Below, one piece after another: positions 35,117-47,658 of a stretch of DNA of 64,000 bases. Every line of letters starts with the position of its first letter. The first letter of the stretch is position 1. Under the pieces are notes generated by a model, which saw only the letters and a list, made by a program, of their open reading frames with translations, ran no database searches and had not been told where the DNA came from. This DNA is from Desmodesmus armatus. Lineage: Eukaryota; Chlorophyta; Chlorophyceae; Sphaeropleales; Scenedesmaceae. The translations under genes were made by a program, and so were the position numbers. The stretch lies in assembly GCA_007449985.2 (NCBI GenBank), contig VIIQ02000006.1, positions 558,001 to 622,000 of the forward strand. The letters run 5' to 3'.

Positions 35117-36544
35117 GGTGGATGTGGTTGGCGTGATTGCAAGTTGACAGAAGTGGTAGCAGATGCAGCTTCTGTCGCCGTACGCCATTATATACTGATG
35201 TTGGCGTTCGAGGTTTTGCTCTGACGACGGATACGTCCCAGGGTGATGCGACCGCATTAACGGCCGCGGACACGCCTGCTCCGAGATGGATTATGCGATA
35301 CGCGGATGATGTTCGATACAATCACACGAATCGGAGGGGGTGCTTGGAAATCAACGCAGTGCATGACGCCATCCTGGCGGGGATCAAGTGCCTCGTCACC
35401 CGACGCTGACAGAGGCCACAGCATTCCTGGCATTGCTGACAACATGGCGGTGGATTCGTTTGGTAAGCCCTACTTACACTGACAAGAAGAAAACCATCCA
35501 CAAGGTGCATCCTCAGTGGTGCTGCAATCATTACCAAGGCGCAGCCTAAGCCAGTGACTGTACACCCTGTCGACATGTACACCCTGTACAAGGTGACGTC
35601 ATGTTACGGTTCACAGCAGAACGGTGAAGTTGAACATGTGTACCTGTTGACAGGCCAACATGCCTGTCGACTTACGCAACACACCAATGGTGTGCGTGAT
35701 GTGACAAAATGCATTCATGTTGACATACCCAACACTAGGGCTGATGTCTCCATCCTACAGATGAGTGTGTAACCGCTGTCACTGCAGACTCCTCCGAGGA
35801 GTCTCACTGCATCCCGTGACAAGCAAACAAGGTATATGTAGCACTCTTGGAATGCCCATGAGTAACACCCCAGCCAGCCATCGAGAGGGACAGCCGACGG
35901 CTAGGCGAAACATGCATGGCCGCTGCACAAGAGCGGGCGCACACACCACCCAAGAAGCAAAAGATATCAGGGATCTGACACCCTTGCCAAGGTGGTGCGA
36001 CTGCAGACATGTCGTACTCTTCTACAGCTGCCTGCAATTGTGCAGCATGCTCCCACAGGCAGTACCGCTGACAAACCCGTACATAACAACGAAAATAACC
36101 CCTGCTTGGTGACGGCAAACATACAACAGAGGATGTACTTGTGCCATACTGGCGTCCCTGATCACGTGATGAACAGCACACCAAGCAGTGCCACTCACGC
36201 TCCCCTGCCGCAGCTGCCCTGCGGCTCGGCATCATGCTCTCACTCATCAAAGGAGCGATCCTCAGCACTGACCTGTATGAATCAAGAAAGCAGATGCTAC
36301 ACTCAACATTACGCTGTGACGGCCAGCAACACGTCGCATGCTAATGCATTATCACGCACAGCAACCAAACAGTGCAACAAGCATACCGGTCCCACACTGG
36401 GTCCTTGGTCCCAGTCAAGCATGTGAACCCATGTCCACCTGGCATCACGCATCCAACAAAACACAACTCAGCATAATCATTATGGTTGCGGCAACTTGTG
36501 TGGGCCACACAGGCACTCCAATCACGGTCTGTCGACAAGTTCTG
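35117..36544. other. Gene-poor stretch
   Basis: This contains the upstream region of the small secreted protein gene and then AT-richer intergenic sequence. I see no exon with splice support. A CTGTCGACATGTACACCCTG / TGTACAAGG stretch near 35568-35592 repeats TGTACACCCTGT-like words, but nothing larger. Confidence 0.35.
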
Positions 36545-37170
36545 GTGTTGCAAAACGGCTGGCAAGGTGCACCCGGACAGGCTGTTGCAAGCAACACACA
36601 CTCTCTGCTAATGGGTGGTACCCTAGAATGTGACGCACGCCCTCATGCAAATGCAGCAGCACCATGGCCTTTTGGGGGGAGAAAACAAGTCTTACAAATA
36701 GCAGCCCAAGCCAGTCTGTGGCCCGAGGCAGGCGGACGCCGCCACACATGAACACAGAGCCCTTACACAGCAACAGTTAGTACAACTATACAACAATACA
36801 ATAACAAGGATTGCTACATTGGTGCAGCTTGCATGGCACGAAGCGTGCAAGGCAAGGCAATGCTACATCTGTGCGTCATGTTCAATACAGGCAACAGCCT
36901 ATCTTCAACACAGTTGAACCCGAGCACCTAAGGTACCCATGCACATAATCCAAGGTCAGTGAGTCAGCCTGAGGGGTAGCGGCACAGCCAAGCGGCCTTC
37001 TCAGTCATTATCCCCACCACCAGTGCTGACTTGCTGCCAGGCCACAGACCAACTGTATGGATGCAGCTAGACAGCACCAGCTGCTGGTGGCTATTGGTCA
37101 GGTGAGCCCCAGGCCACACTGGACAGCCAGCCAGCCAGCCAGCCAGCTAGGCCCACACTTTACAAGGGTG

Positions 37171-37215
37171 CCATCGACCCTATGGTGCATCACAGCAGCC
37201 TGCAGCCGCTGCTGG

Positions 37216-37255
<40 letters not shown>

Positions 37256-37340
37256 CGCACAGCAGCAGTAGCCAGCTGAAGCGCTGGACAGTCAGCGTAT
37301 GTTTACTTGGTGCCGTTGACCCTATGGTGCATCACAACAG
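37171..37340 (+). repeat. Duplicated 35-base block flanking a CAG repeat
   Basis: The words GACCCTATGGTGCATCACA and, after one changed base, CAGCCTGCAG occur at about 37177-37206 and again at about 37317-37346. Between them is a pure (CAG)12 at 37218-37253. The first copy reads DPMVHHSSLQPLLEQQQ in frame, then poly-Gln and a stop. The second reads DPMVHHNSLQVVLEGLQ but in another frame, 140 bases away. Confidence 0.8.
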
Positions 37341-39812
37341 CCTGCAGGTGGTGCTGGAGGGCCTCCAGCCTACATTTCAGGGCGGTAGCACATGCACCCA
37401 TGGCTGGCCAGCTGTCACCCACTTGCCTGATCAGACAGACCGGTTGAGGCAGCTCACCGCCAGCTGACAGCACAATATAGGGCACATGAAGGGACGTACT
37501 ACCCCTGCTACTCCGTAGGTCAGCAGGTGACACGGCAAGCATGGATCTGACCCCGCTGACAGAAAATTGCATAGACCTCCAGCTGCAACAGCTGCACAGT
37601 ACTAGTTTTGCGGGCGTGCATGCGTACAAATAACGGCGCGCACCAAAGCTGCACACAGCCGTCCACTATGGCTCTGACAAGCAGCCACCCCACACAGTGC
37701 ACTGGCTGCAGGGTGGTGTACTGTCAATCAGCTGCAAAAGCAACACCACAGGCGTTTCAGGGCTAGCAAGCTACCAGGTGTTCAGCAGAGGGCTGTCAGG
37801 AGCCGCAAAGTCGAACCTCCACAGCATGGCACCATAAACAGCCAGAGCAAGCAGAGAGAATTTGCGCATCACAACAGATTGGCCCTGACTGGTGCGTAGA
37901 CGGAACCAGTGCCTGGAACAAGTGCCTGCACCCCCTAGACACTTTCAAAAACCAAGAACACCCAGGGCAGCTGCTGTCATATGCATCCGTCACCAGAGAG
38001 TGGACAGACGGTGTTCCAAACATAGACCCAAACACATGTCTCGCCATATGACAGAACCGGGAACTGTTGGTGTGCAGAGAGCAGGTGAAGCCCAGCAGGC
38101 AGGAACAGCAGCGACAGGAGAGGAAGCTGAATGCAACAGCAAAGCATCAAGTTGGCTGGCGTGTAGTGAGACAAGTGATCCAGACGGGAAACCCATCAGA
38201 AGCCACTCAGGACCTCCAACACATATGTGATTCAGCACAGCCCCTAGATGCAAATCTGCCCTGAGCATTCAGGTACAAAACACACTAGACCCAGCATACA
38301 GCTATAACACACACTGCCCGATAACAATTCCACGCAAACAAGAAGTATGGAGGCAATAATGTCGTAAGCTTTTCACCTTCATATGGCACAAAAGCAGCAC
38401 AACATGCCTTGCAGTCGCACTGTGCTCAAAGACTCTTGCACAATTGTGCCATAACAAGCACAAGCTGTAACAGACTTGGCAGGCAATAGCAACCTTTTCA
38501 AGTACCGTCGTTGTGATGCCCCAAGTTCATTATCAAACGCATGTTGGGGGCCGTAACAGGACGTGGGAGGCAGCACTCACAACCCACTGGGCTGGCAGCA
38601 AATTGTGCAGCTCTACAGCCATCCCCTGGATCCGTGGCTAGTCATTTACGCCACAACAGATGGTGTCAATTGTTGGGGAGCAAGTGGCAAGCAGCATACC
38701 CAGTTATAGATGTGTTGCTGAATGCGCAAACGGCGCAACTGCTAGCACATACGCACGATGAGCAAACACCAACCACAAAGGCAGCACCATGACCGCGCCC
38801 TTTTGCAGACGCAAACGCAATTGAAGGCTGCTGTATGCGCACATGACGCAACTGTAGTTGTGAGTAACAGAACCTGCAGGAGCGTTGGCCCCTACCCAAA
38901 GATCATTCAGCTGTGCAAGCAGCCTTAGCCTTAGTCACTGGGTGCTTAGTTATGTACCAATTCCTCAAGCAGGCCGGCCAGGTCGCCCACTGTCTCATTG
39001 ACAACACACTTGACGTCAATGCTGCATTGCCATGCATTATATCCACGCTCGCTCACATGCGCACATGCACCCGCAAACCCACATGCACACACATGGCCCG
39101 CACGCTGACTGCTAGTTGTCAACAAACCAAAGAACGTGCCACTCCAGACACACTGCAGGGTGCTCAAGGTCAACCCAGCACACAATTCAACACCTCACCA
39201 CTTGGGCGCAATCGCAACAAAACCCCCAAGCTCTTTCAACCCCTGACCCCAGCTGGGATGCTGCACAGTCAAGGCAGCACTCACCAGACAGCAGCATTCA
39301 ACCCCCAGGTCACCAGGGCGCCAGAGATGGGCGCCGCTGTTGCCGGCACCAGATGGGTGCCGGCAATGACCAACAATCAATGACTGAGATGTACTGGCAC
39401 TCTCCCTGTCCCCAAAATTGCTGACTGGGTGCCTGAGGCAGGACCAACTTGCCGTGCATGGTTGAACACATGGTGCAGCAGACGCAGAACCCTCTTCGCA
39501 CCTGACAGCGCTTCCTCATTCCTTGAGAGATGGTCCCTGCTGCAGACGTTGCGCGGCCACTCAAAAATGAGCTGAACAACACCAGCAGGAACCCTTGCAA
39601 GCATCCCACACCACACGCTGCGCCAGGTGCCGCGCAGTCAACACAGCTCACCAAGACCGGCAGGGGCTCAGCACATCAACCCACTCCGGAGTGCCTGTCA
39701 ACGCGCACACCAAACATTCAACTACCCTCCCAAGGATGGGCAGTGCCGTCACCGTGTGACACAGCGCTGTGCACAGCGTAGTATTGTCTAACTTGTAAAT
39801 ACCTTGCGTTAA

Positions 39813-39894
39813 TAATACCTACCAAACATTCTTGTATATACTTGCGTAAGTAATACCTACCAAACATACTGTACTTCACCATACTGTACTTCAC
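39813..39894. repeat. Short direct repeats in an AT-rich patch
   Basis: AATACCTACCAAACAT occurs at 39814-39829 and 39852-39867. CATACTGTACTTCAC occurs twice in tandem at 39865-39879 and 39880-39894. This lies within the 3' region of the gene ending at 40126, and a minus-strand TGTAA lies near 39999-40003. Confidence 0.9.
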
Positions 39895-40125
39895 CAAAAA
39901 CATGCCTGCACATCAGGAGGCATAGCAAATCATGCAGGTACCCTGCCACATACACCACCAACAATGGTGTTCTCTGCACCAATGCGGTGTTGAAACAATA
40001 TTTACAGTGCCACCAGTGACAACATGCCAAAAACTGGCATTAAATAATCACTGACGTATGGCCATACAGTATGGCACAACACACCCGCATACTTGCCTTG
40101 TGGGTTGTGCAGAGGCACTGCTACA

Positions 40126-41804
40126 TCATATCAGAGGCAGCAGTGTCATCACCTCACCCAACAGCTGCTGCTGCTTCTCCTCCAGTTGCTGCAGCTCTGC
40201 CAACTTTTGCTGAGCTGCTGCTGCTGCCAAACCGGCAACATCCACAGACCCTTCACCCACACACCCATCACCCACATCAGCACCCAGCCCCAGAGGAAAG
40301 CGTGCACTCAGGCTAGCTGTGGACAGGGCCGCATGGACAGCAGCACCTGCTGACACAGGCAGGAGGCTTGCCGAGGCGCAGGGCACAGCAGCTGCTGCAG
40401 GCAAGCCATAGGCCAGAGACTGCTGCTGTTGCAGGGAGCTGGGGTGCTGCAGGCGCTGCTGCTCAAGCTGCAGCAGCCGCAGGTGCTGCTGCTCGAGCTG
40501 CAACAGCTGCAGTTGCTGCTGCAGCAAGGCAGCAAGGTCAGCAGATGCTGTGCCCACAAGGTCGGACTGCAGGGATGCACCCAGGCCCGACTGCGCCAGT
40601 GCGCTGCTGCTGCCATCCCCTGTGCCCTCTCCGCCAGCACCACACCTCACTGAAAAGCTGCCAAAGGTGCTCGGGTGAGAGCCCACTAGCCCTCCTTGAG
40701 CTGTGCCTGAGCTTCTGGCAGCCGCCCCAGCCTGTTGCAGCCGCGCTTTCAGCTGGGTTACAGTGGCGGCAACACTACGCGCCTGCGGCTGCTGGGCGCT
40801 GGTGGAGCCGCTGCCCATGCCAGGAAGCGATACTGGCCTGACCGGCGATAGCGGCCCAGACCAGTTATCCCAGTCCCCTTCCAGTGCTGCTGCTGGTGGT
40901 GCTGGTGCTGCTGTGTCCCCCCAACTGAGACCAGAGCTGGGGCGTGGGGACAGTGCCAGTTTGACCTCTGGGCTGAAAGCCATGACATCAGAGGTGGCCC
41001 AAGGAGCTGCGTCAAAGGGACTGCTGCTGCAGGCTGACAGCCTGTCTGCCACACCCGCCACTGCGCACAGCGTCCTGGAGGGAACACTGTTGCTGGCTAG
41101 TGACGCAAACTCCTCCTCCTGTGGCAGTTGGCGCCGCTGCTGCTGCTGCTGCTGCAGGTGGTGCTGGGGCAGTGCATGCAGGGGGCTGCTCCTGCTACGC
41201 GAGGTGCCTGACAGGTCACACAGCACAGCATCACCGCCACCCTGCTGATTCTGAGGGTAGCCAGCTGCACCAGGGGAGGAGTGCTGGGGTTGCCTGAAGG
41301 CTGCTGTAGGCAGTGGGCTGCTCCTGCAGGAGCTGCTGCCCCATGGCAGCTCAGCAGGGCCTGGGCCCCTGCCACAGCCACCACCACTAGTGCTGCCGTA
41401 GGGTGAGTCACTGCTGTGACGCCTTGGTTCACGGGGCATGGGTGGGTGACCGACAGCGCTGCCGTAGGGCGAGTCGCAGCTGTGGCGCCTTGGATCAGGT
41501 GATGTGGGTGGGTGGCTGCCGGCACCTGGGAAGGTGCTCCTGCGTGCTGGGGCTGCTGCTGGCTGCTGGCTGCAGCACTGTGTAAACCTGTCAGCTGAGT
41601 GACGCACGTGGCTGTGTGGGCTGCCCACATGGCAGCTGCATGGTAGGTGTGACTTGTTGAGTCCTGCATTGTGTGCAGGTTGAGGCGAGGCACTGGGCAA
41701 GGGGGCCCCCACTTGGCTGTGTTCGGGGAACCCTTGCTTGCAGGTATCCCTGCACACCAGAGGCATGAAGACGCCGGTCCCCTTGCTGCACACTGACATC
41801 ACTC
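40126..41804 (-). CDS. Low-complexity Ser/Gln/Pro-rich protein, paralogue 1 (5' end not resolved)
   Basis: One long exon of about 560 codons ends in LLGEVMTLLPLI. Its beginning, after a likely splice acceptor at 41805-41806, reads MSVCSKGTGVFMPLVC. The same acceptor and phase occur in the paralogue at 47659-49292, so an upstream exon is likely; a GT donor at 42164-42165 (exon reading EDEDEDFRSVSG) would fit in phase. Recognisable blocks shared by both copies are RRSTFPGAGSHPPTSP, PRRHSSDSPYGS, FRQPQHSSPGAAGY, LSPRPSSGLSWG and a Leu/Gln coiled-coil-like stretch, LQLLQLEQQHLR. The KGTGVFMP block resembles a short motif of uncharacterised plant proteins; I do not assign a function. An ATG just upstream (41812-41814) would also allow a start within the open frame. 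Confidence 0.65.
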
Positions 41805-44729
41805 CTGCAGGCATTGTTGTTGGAGCAGATTGGGGTGACTATTGTTGTATCAGTTGTTCCTCGGCCCCAACAGGTTCAAGGAAGCAGCCTGCACTGCTGC
41901 TGGCCAGCCCCCATGGTGGGGGAACCTTGGGTGGTTTGAGGCCAGGACAGTGCTTACGCGTGCTAGCCTGAAGTACGATAGCTGCCACGTTCTGTGTTTT
42001 TGCAACGTCTGCTTTGCTCCGTGTCTAGTGCTCTCAAGAACTCTGCTGGACATCCATCCTGGCCGCTTCGACATGTGAAGCCTACAGAGAGCAGGGGTCC
42101 TGCAACCGTTTGTATGATCTCTTTCACGAAGTTTCAAGCTGCACGAGCCAACACAGAGGTCCCACCTGATACACTCCGGAAGTCTTCGTCTTCGTCTTCG
42201 TGGGATATGTTGCAGACGTGGGAATTGTAAGGTTCTAGAAGGAACAGCCAGGGGGGGTTCGGTTTCATTACAGTGCGCCTGTCGCACTGCTGCTTCCCAT
42301 GCGCCACGGTTTGTAACAAGGTTTCAAGATAGAGAGATGATGAAAATGCCGACATGGTGCTACGTGACCTTATTGCATTGGGTACACAATATTTCGTACC
42401 AATGATAGATTTCAAAGCGACGATTGCACTCCTGCTGGTGCCGCACACCTGTGGTGCCGTAGTGCAGTGATCCTTGTCATGGCATGATGTCATGACACTG
42501 CACTGCAGTAGGTCAGCCAGGCAGCTGAAGACGCAGTTAAAGAATGGTAAAGAGCAATATAGCGTTTGCAGTCTGTGTTGTCGAGTCTCTGCACCTCAAG
42601 GTTGTCAGGGGCACTAAGTTGAAGCCGACCGTCGACAGCAACAGGCCAGGGCCTTGAGTCGTTGTAACAAGATCGCAGAGGCTGAAGCTGCCGTGTCTGT
42701 CAACGAACAGAAGTAGTAAGTGATGCATATGCATGTGCAAATGCGGCTAGACGAGCTTTGGGCCTTGAGTCGCGCCCAGCTGCGCAAGCATCCACATGCT
42801 TGTAACATCCTCCCGTCTAATACTTTCCAGGGCCATGTGTGACAGGCCAACTGTTCAAATACCCCGGCAGACATGGCACATAATGGCAGAAGCTTACATG
42901 TATAGTGGGGAGGAGGAACCTGGTGGTTTCGCCCTACTGGAGCGGGGTCAACTGGGTGTTGTGTTTACTGATGTCTCCCTGGTCCCCTGCCGGCTGAACC
43001 TTCTTGATCCTACAAAAGCTGGATTTGGCATGCATTAGCCTTGGGTCGTTGTGGCTGGGAGGCCGCTTAGTAGGATATACCCACATGCCGCACGTGCATG
43101 AGCTGTTGGAAGGTAGGGCGTGCAGGGTCGTGCTCCCTTTGTGGTTGAGGGATGTGAAACAGGGCGGCATGACAGAGGGTTTTGCAACCAAGGCATCACC
43201 AGCAATGCGCACAGACATGCCACAACGGAGCTCACAGGTTGGGCGCAAGGGCATTGCTGGTGTGTACAACACACTGTGAAGGGCCAGGTTTAGGTCGAGG
43301 TGCTGACAGGTCATGCACTTGGCAAGGATGTGCCACCCAGAAGTGGTGTGCGTCGTCCCAAACAACTCGGTAACAATCCTGGCACTACAAAAGCTCCATG
43401 CCCCTGAGTGGGGATACCTCCTGCTTCCGCACACGGCACAAGGAGGCATTCGAACCATCTCTAATGACTTGATGGACAGTGCACAACAAGCAGTAAGACT
43501 TCAGCTCAACATCTGCCACAGCTGCCCTGCGGCTGTGCAGCATGCTTTGCCCATCAACGTAGCTAAACTGCTCAACAAAACGGTGCTCATCATGGTGGCC
43601 GGCAAGGGGCGCTATGAAACAACATCACCCCCTGAGGACTTCGTTTTGCAACACAAAACACCTCCAAACTTGCCGCAGCTTGAGGAGGTCAGGGCCTTGT
43701 GAGAGCAGGCCGCTCTCTTCAAACAGTGTGCGTAGGTGTGTGGCCACACCATGGGAGGCATGTCAGCATGCTCCAGGAGGCTTGTCTGCATGCAGGCCGA
43801 AGAAGAGCCTTTCAAAAAAGTCTCAGCTGTATGGCAGGTCACGCTGGAGCCAGCGGCCCTTCATGGGAGGAAAAAAGTCCTGACTGACACAGCAAACGTG
43901 CCGAACAGCGCTGATTGTCATGCACTCCGAGTGGCACATGCCCACTCAGTGTACAGAGCCAGCCAGTGATGTCACAGTCACTGCATGCAGAGGCTGTACC
44001 ACCAGTGGCAGCCTGCGACGTGACGTCTGCCTTCAAAAGCCATACATGCGATTGACACAAACAACAATAGACCACCACCATGGGCACCACGACAAGCCAC
44101 ACTACCTATGACCGACGAACCCCTACCCCGGAACACTGAATCATCGTGCTTGGCAAAACACTACTGGCCCTGTCGCGCAATAATGGCGCGCTGTCAGGGA
44201 TATAACAAAGGAGCGGGGGAGCAAAGGAGCAGGCTGCCACAATGACGCTGCAGCTGCGAGTAATCGGCTGCCACAGGCGAGTGCACAAAGACAGGCCAAA
44301 AACACCCAGATCCCAACACAAGTGGATGATGCATGCGTGCCTGCCAAGGACGCGTACAAAATGATACAAAGGATTTGCTGCTGGACCGCGTGCGCGTGAA
44401 CTTCAACTTGAAGGAGCACTTGACGACAATGGATCCACTGCCATGGCGCCCCTGGGTTGCTCCCATGAGTGTCTGCATGACCATGCAGAGTGGGCAACCC
44501 GTCAGACATCAAACATGCATGCATAATCGACCTCAGCAAACAACCAGCACTACAGCCACGACACAGTGTGACCTTGACCCCAGTCGAGAACTCAAAACAA
44601 CCATCTATATGCCTTGCATCGCGCTCAGCACACAACCCTCATCATCGTCATCATCATCATGACTACACTACTCAGTATAACGACCACAGGCACTCACCGC
44701 ACAAGCTGTCCCACAGCTTCGAACATTTG
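41805..44729. other. Spacer between the two duplicated segments
   Basis: No gene is supported. A possible upstream exon of the 40126-41804 gene lies at about 42166-42330. Plus-strand open frames at 42796-43038 and 43313-43702 lack splice support and family motifs. No transposase or reverse-transcriptase motif was seen. Confidence 0.35.
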
Positions 44730-46011
44730 AAAACAGCAAAGCAGGCTGGCAAGATGACTCCAAAAGGGCTGCCGCAAGCAACACAAACACACACACTCTC
44801 TACTAGTGGGCAGTACCCATGAACGCAATACACACACCTCTCACTCATATGCGGCAGCACCACAGCCTCGGGAGACAAGTCAAGTCTTGCAGTCAGCAGC
44901 CAAAAGGCACAGCCAGTCTGTGGCCTTGCGCACAGCGAGCCTCCTCACTCAGCGCCCTGAAACAGCAATAGTCTATCACAACAACAAGTACTGCTACGGC
45001 GGCCCGGCATGCATGTGTGGCACACAGTGTGTACCTTTCCTCAAGCTGTATCTGTGTGAGGTAATCGATACAGACAACAGAGATGAGCACCGCACCTGGG
45101 TACCCATGCACAGACAGCTTCAGGGGCAGCAAATCCAGCCAAGGCGCTTTCTGACCCGATCGCCACCGCTCGCGTCAATTTGCACGGAGCCACAGGCCAA
45201 CTGCATGGACAGCAAAACAGCACCGGTGGCTGTTGTCACGACAGCGACTGTACCCCAAACCACACAAAAAGCTAGGCCCGTTTGCCTACGGGACTACGTA
45301 TCATTGAGTTTTTGGTGCATCCATCCAAGCAATCTCCAGCAGCTCCGGCATGAGGCAAAGCTTTCGCCCAAATGCCACCTGCAGTCTGTCGCAGGTCGCC
45401 GGCAGCTGCCAGCACAGTTTGGGCTCACGTATGTCGCAAAGTGACAGGCCATGCAACAGGACTCCAACAGCGCAGTGCTGTAGAAACAACAAACCTCCAT
45501 GGGAACAGCATGCTGCAGCGTCTGCTTTGCTGGCATGCCATGCTATCCAATGGATGCACACAAAGAATGGCCAGCCTGCAGACAAGCTGCACCTAGCAGG
45601 CAACCATGACCCAGGAAAGAGCAGCCACCCTGCCCAGCACACTGGCTGCAGGGTGGTGTGCTGCCAATGAGCTGCAGAGAGCACCAGCAGCATCGCAGGC
45701 CAGCAACTAACTACAAGGTGTCACGCAGAATCCTATTCCACTGCAGCATGCCGTCATGCACAGCCAATCTGATGGCAAAAGCAGAGGTCTTTATGCAGTA
45801 TGACTAATCAGCCTTGACCAGGTGCCAAAGCCCCCAGGGTGCAGCAGCTCACTACCTGGCCGCTATAAGCACTGCCAGGAGCTTTCATGCATGCTTACCC
45901 CAAGGCAACAGCTACTTCCCAACAGATAGGTGGCACGCAGTAACCCTAGTAAATCCAGACTCCCACCTCGGCTACAACACGACGCCAGTAACGCTTGGCT
46001 TGCAGTGAGCA

Positions 46012-46048
46012 GGTAGAACCCAGCAGAACCCAGCAGAACCCAGCAGAA
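46012..46048. repeat. 10-base tandem repeat
   Basis: CAGCAGAACC is repeated about three and a half times, with an imperfect first unit. It is noncoding, within duplication copy 2. Confidence 0.85.
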
Positions 46049-47658
46049 AAGAAACAAAAGACGCAGAAGGAGAAGCTGCATGAGGGTGCCCAGCATCAAG
46101 TTGTCTGCTCACAGTGGGTCAATCAAGACACGAACCCCTGACGGGGCCACCAGTGACCTCCAACGCACGGCATTAGCACAGCTCTGCTCTGAGTGCGCAG
46201 CAAGCAAACTTCAACCCAGTAACCCTGTACGACACAAGGAGGTGTTAAAGGCAAAAGTGTGCAGCAAGCACGACTTCCACCCAGTGCCCCCTGTACGAAT
46301 GAACGCCACAACCAGGAAAGTGCGCAGCTCTGGATGTGTGGCTCAATAAGCGGTGCCGAAATGCTGGCCCAGCGTAGGTGCCATCTACTGTACACCAGCT
46401 CTGGGTGTGTTGCTGAGTGTGCTGAGGTTCTGCTAACACACATGAGTGCCATCGTGCCAACAACAATCATGATGCCAGCACAGTAGCAACACCCCTGCTG
46501 CAGGTCCATCTGGGGCCGTATCTGATATGCGCTGTGCGACGCAGCTAAAGCTGACAGGCCATCACCCTTGTCAACCCAATCATCCCATGAAACACACAGC
46601 AGTCAGACAAACTTTATGGGCACCAAGTCAAGCAGCAGATCCCTCTGGACTTTCCACACCAGGTCGCCTGCTGCTCTGCTGACAGGATACTTGACAACAA
46701 CACTGCAATAGCCCCATGCACGATTTTTCACACTCACACACACAAGCGCACGCGCCCGTAAACCCATATGCACATGCGAACTGGCCGCGACTTGCGACCC
46801 ATCTGTCTACACCCTCTGGGGACACACCACTGGGTGTACACAAATGCAGGCCTGACGTCATTTGGTCACAACCTCAACCCAAGCCATAACCCCAGCAGTG
46901 GTGCTGCACAGTCAAGGCAGCACCCGTCAAACATCTGTAACCAAGCCCCGCACAATAAAACGCCCGCACAATAAGACAGCCAGCTCTGGCGCCGGCAACA
47001 ATCAACAACGAAGCAACCCAAACAAAAACTGGACTCTCCGTGTCGACAAAACTGCTGACCATGCGCCTGACGGCAGCAGCGGTGCAGGACGGTCCAGCAC
47101 ACCACACCATGCATAGTTCATCACATGGTGTGGCAGCCGCAACACAAACACACTGTAGCAACACAACCTGACAGCGCTCCTTCTGAGATGCTTTCTGCTG
47201 CAGGTCCATGCTGCACAGTTGTTCAAAAATCAGCGGAACACACCAGGAGGAACCCTTGGAAGCATCCTATACATACATCCTGTGCAGGGTGCAGCAACAG
47301 TCGACACAGCTCAACATGCCAGGAACTCAGCACACCAACAACCTCAAGGGCCAGTCAACGCACACATCAAACATTGGACTTAGCTGCCAAACTCAAAAAA
47401 ATAACATGTCACACTGGGGGGTCCACTCCAGCACGATGGTGCCTCCACATCAATAAACACACACCAAAACTTTGCAGGTGCCACTCGCCACAGTGTACCC
47501 TGCATCACTACCATGTTGAATCGATCACTATGTGCCACAACAGGCAAAAAACACGATGAAGCAGTGCTGCATATGCACTTTTGTTGCAAGGTACAAAACA
47601 CCCTCACTTCTGCAAAGCAGTTTCTGCAAAAAAGTAGGTTGTGCAGGAACACTGCTAA

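Larger units (their letters stand above)
36545..41804. repeat. Segmental duplication, copy 1
   Basis: This is collinear with 44730-49292. Anchors in the same order are: a CAAGCAACACACACTCTCT-type block near 36585 (copy 2 near 44775); CACTGGCTGCAGGGTGGTGT near 37700 (45640); GCTGCACAGTCAAGGCAGCA near 39260 (46903); GAACCCTTGCAAGCATCC near 39588 (47250); and the whole gene at 40126-41804. Similarity is high in the gene and patchy, with indels, elsewhere. Limits are approximate. Confidence 0.75.

Noticed and set aside
43313..43702. 129-codon plus-strand frame (LQKLHAPEWGYLLLPHTAQG)
   Set aside because: No family motif, no splice partner, and not conserved in any related copy. It could be a degraded mobile-element fragment, but nothing shows this.
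44640..44660. Short TCA/ATC repeat
   Set aside because: An ordinary microsatellite of about seven units in noncoding DNA.
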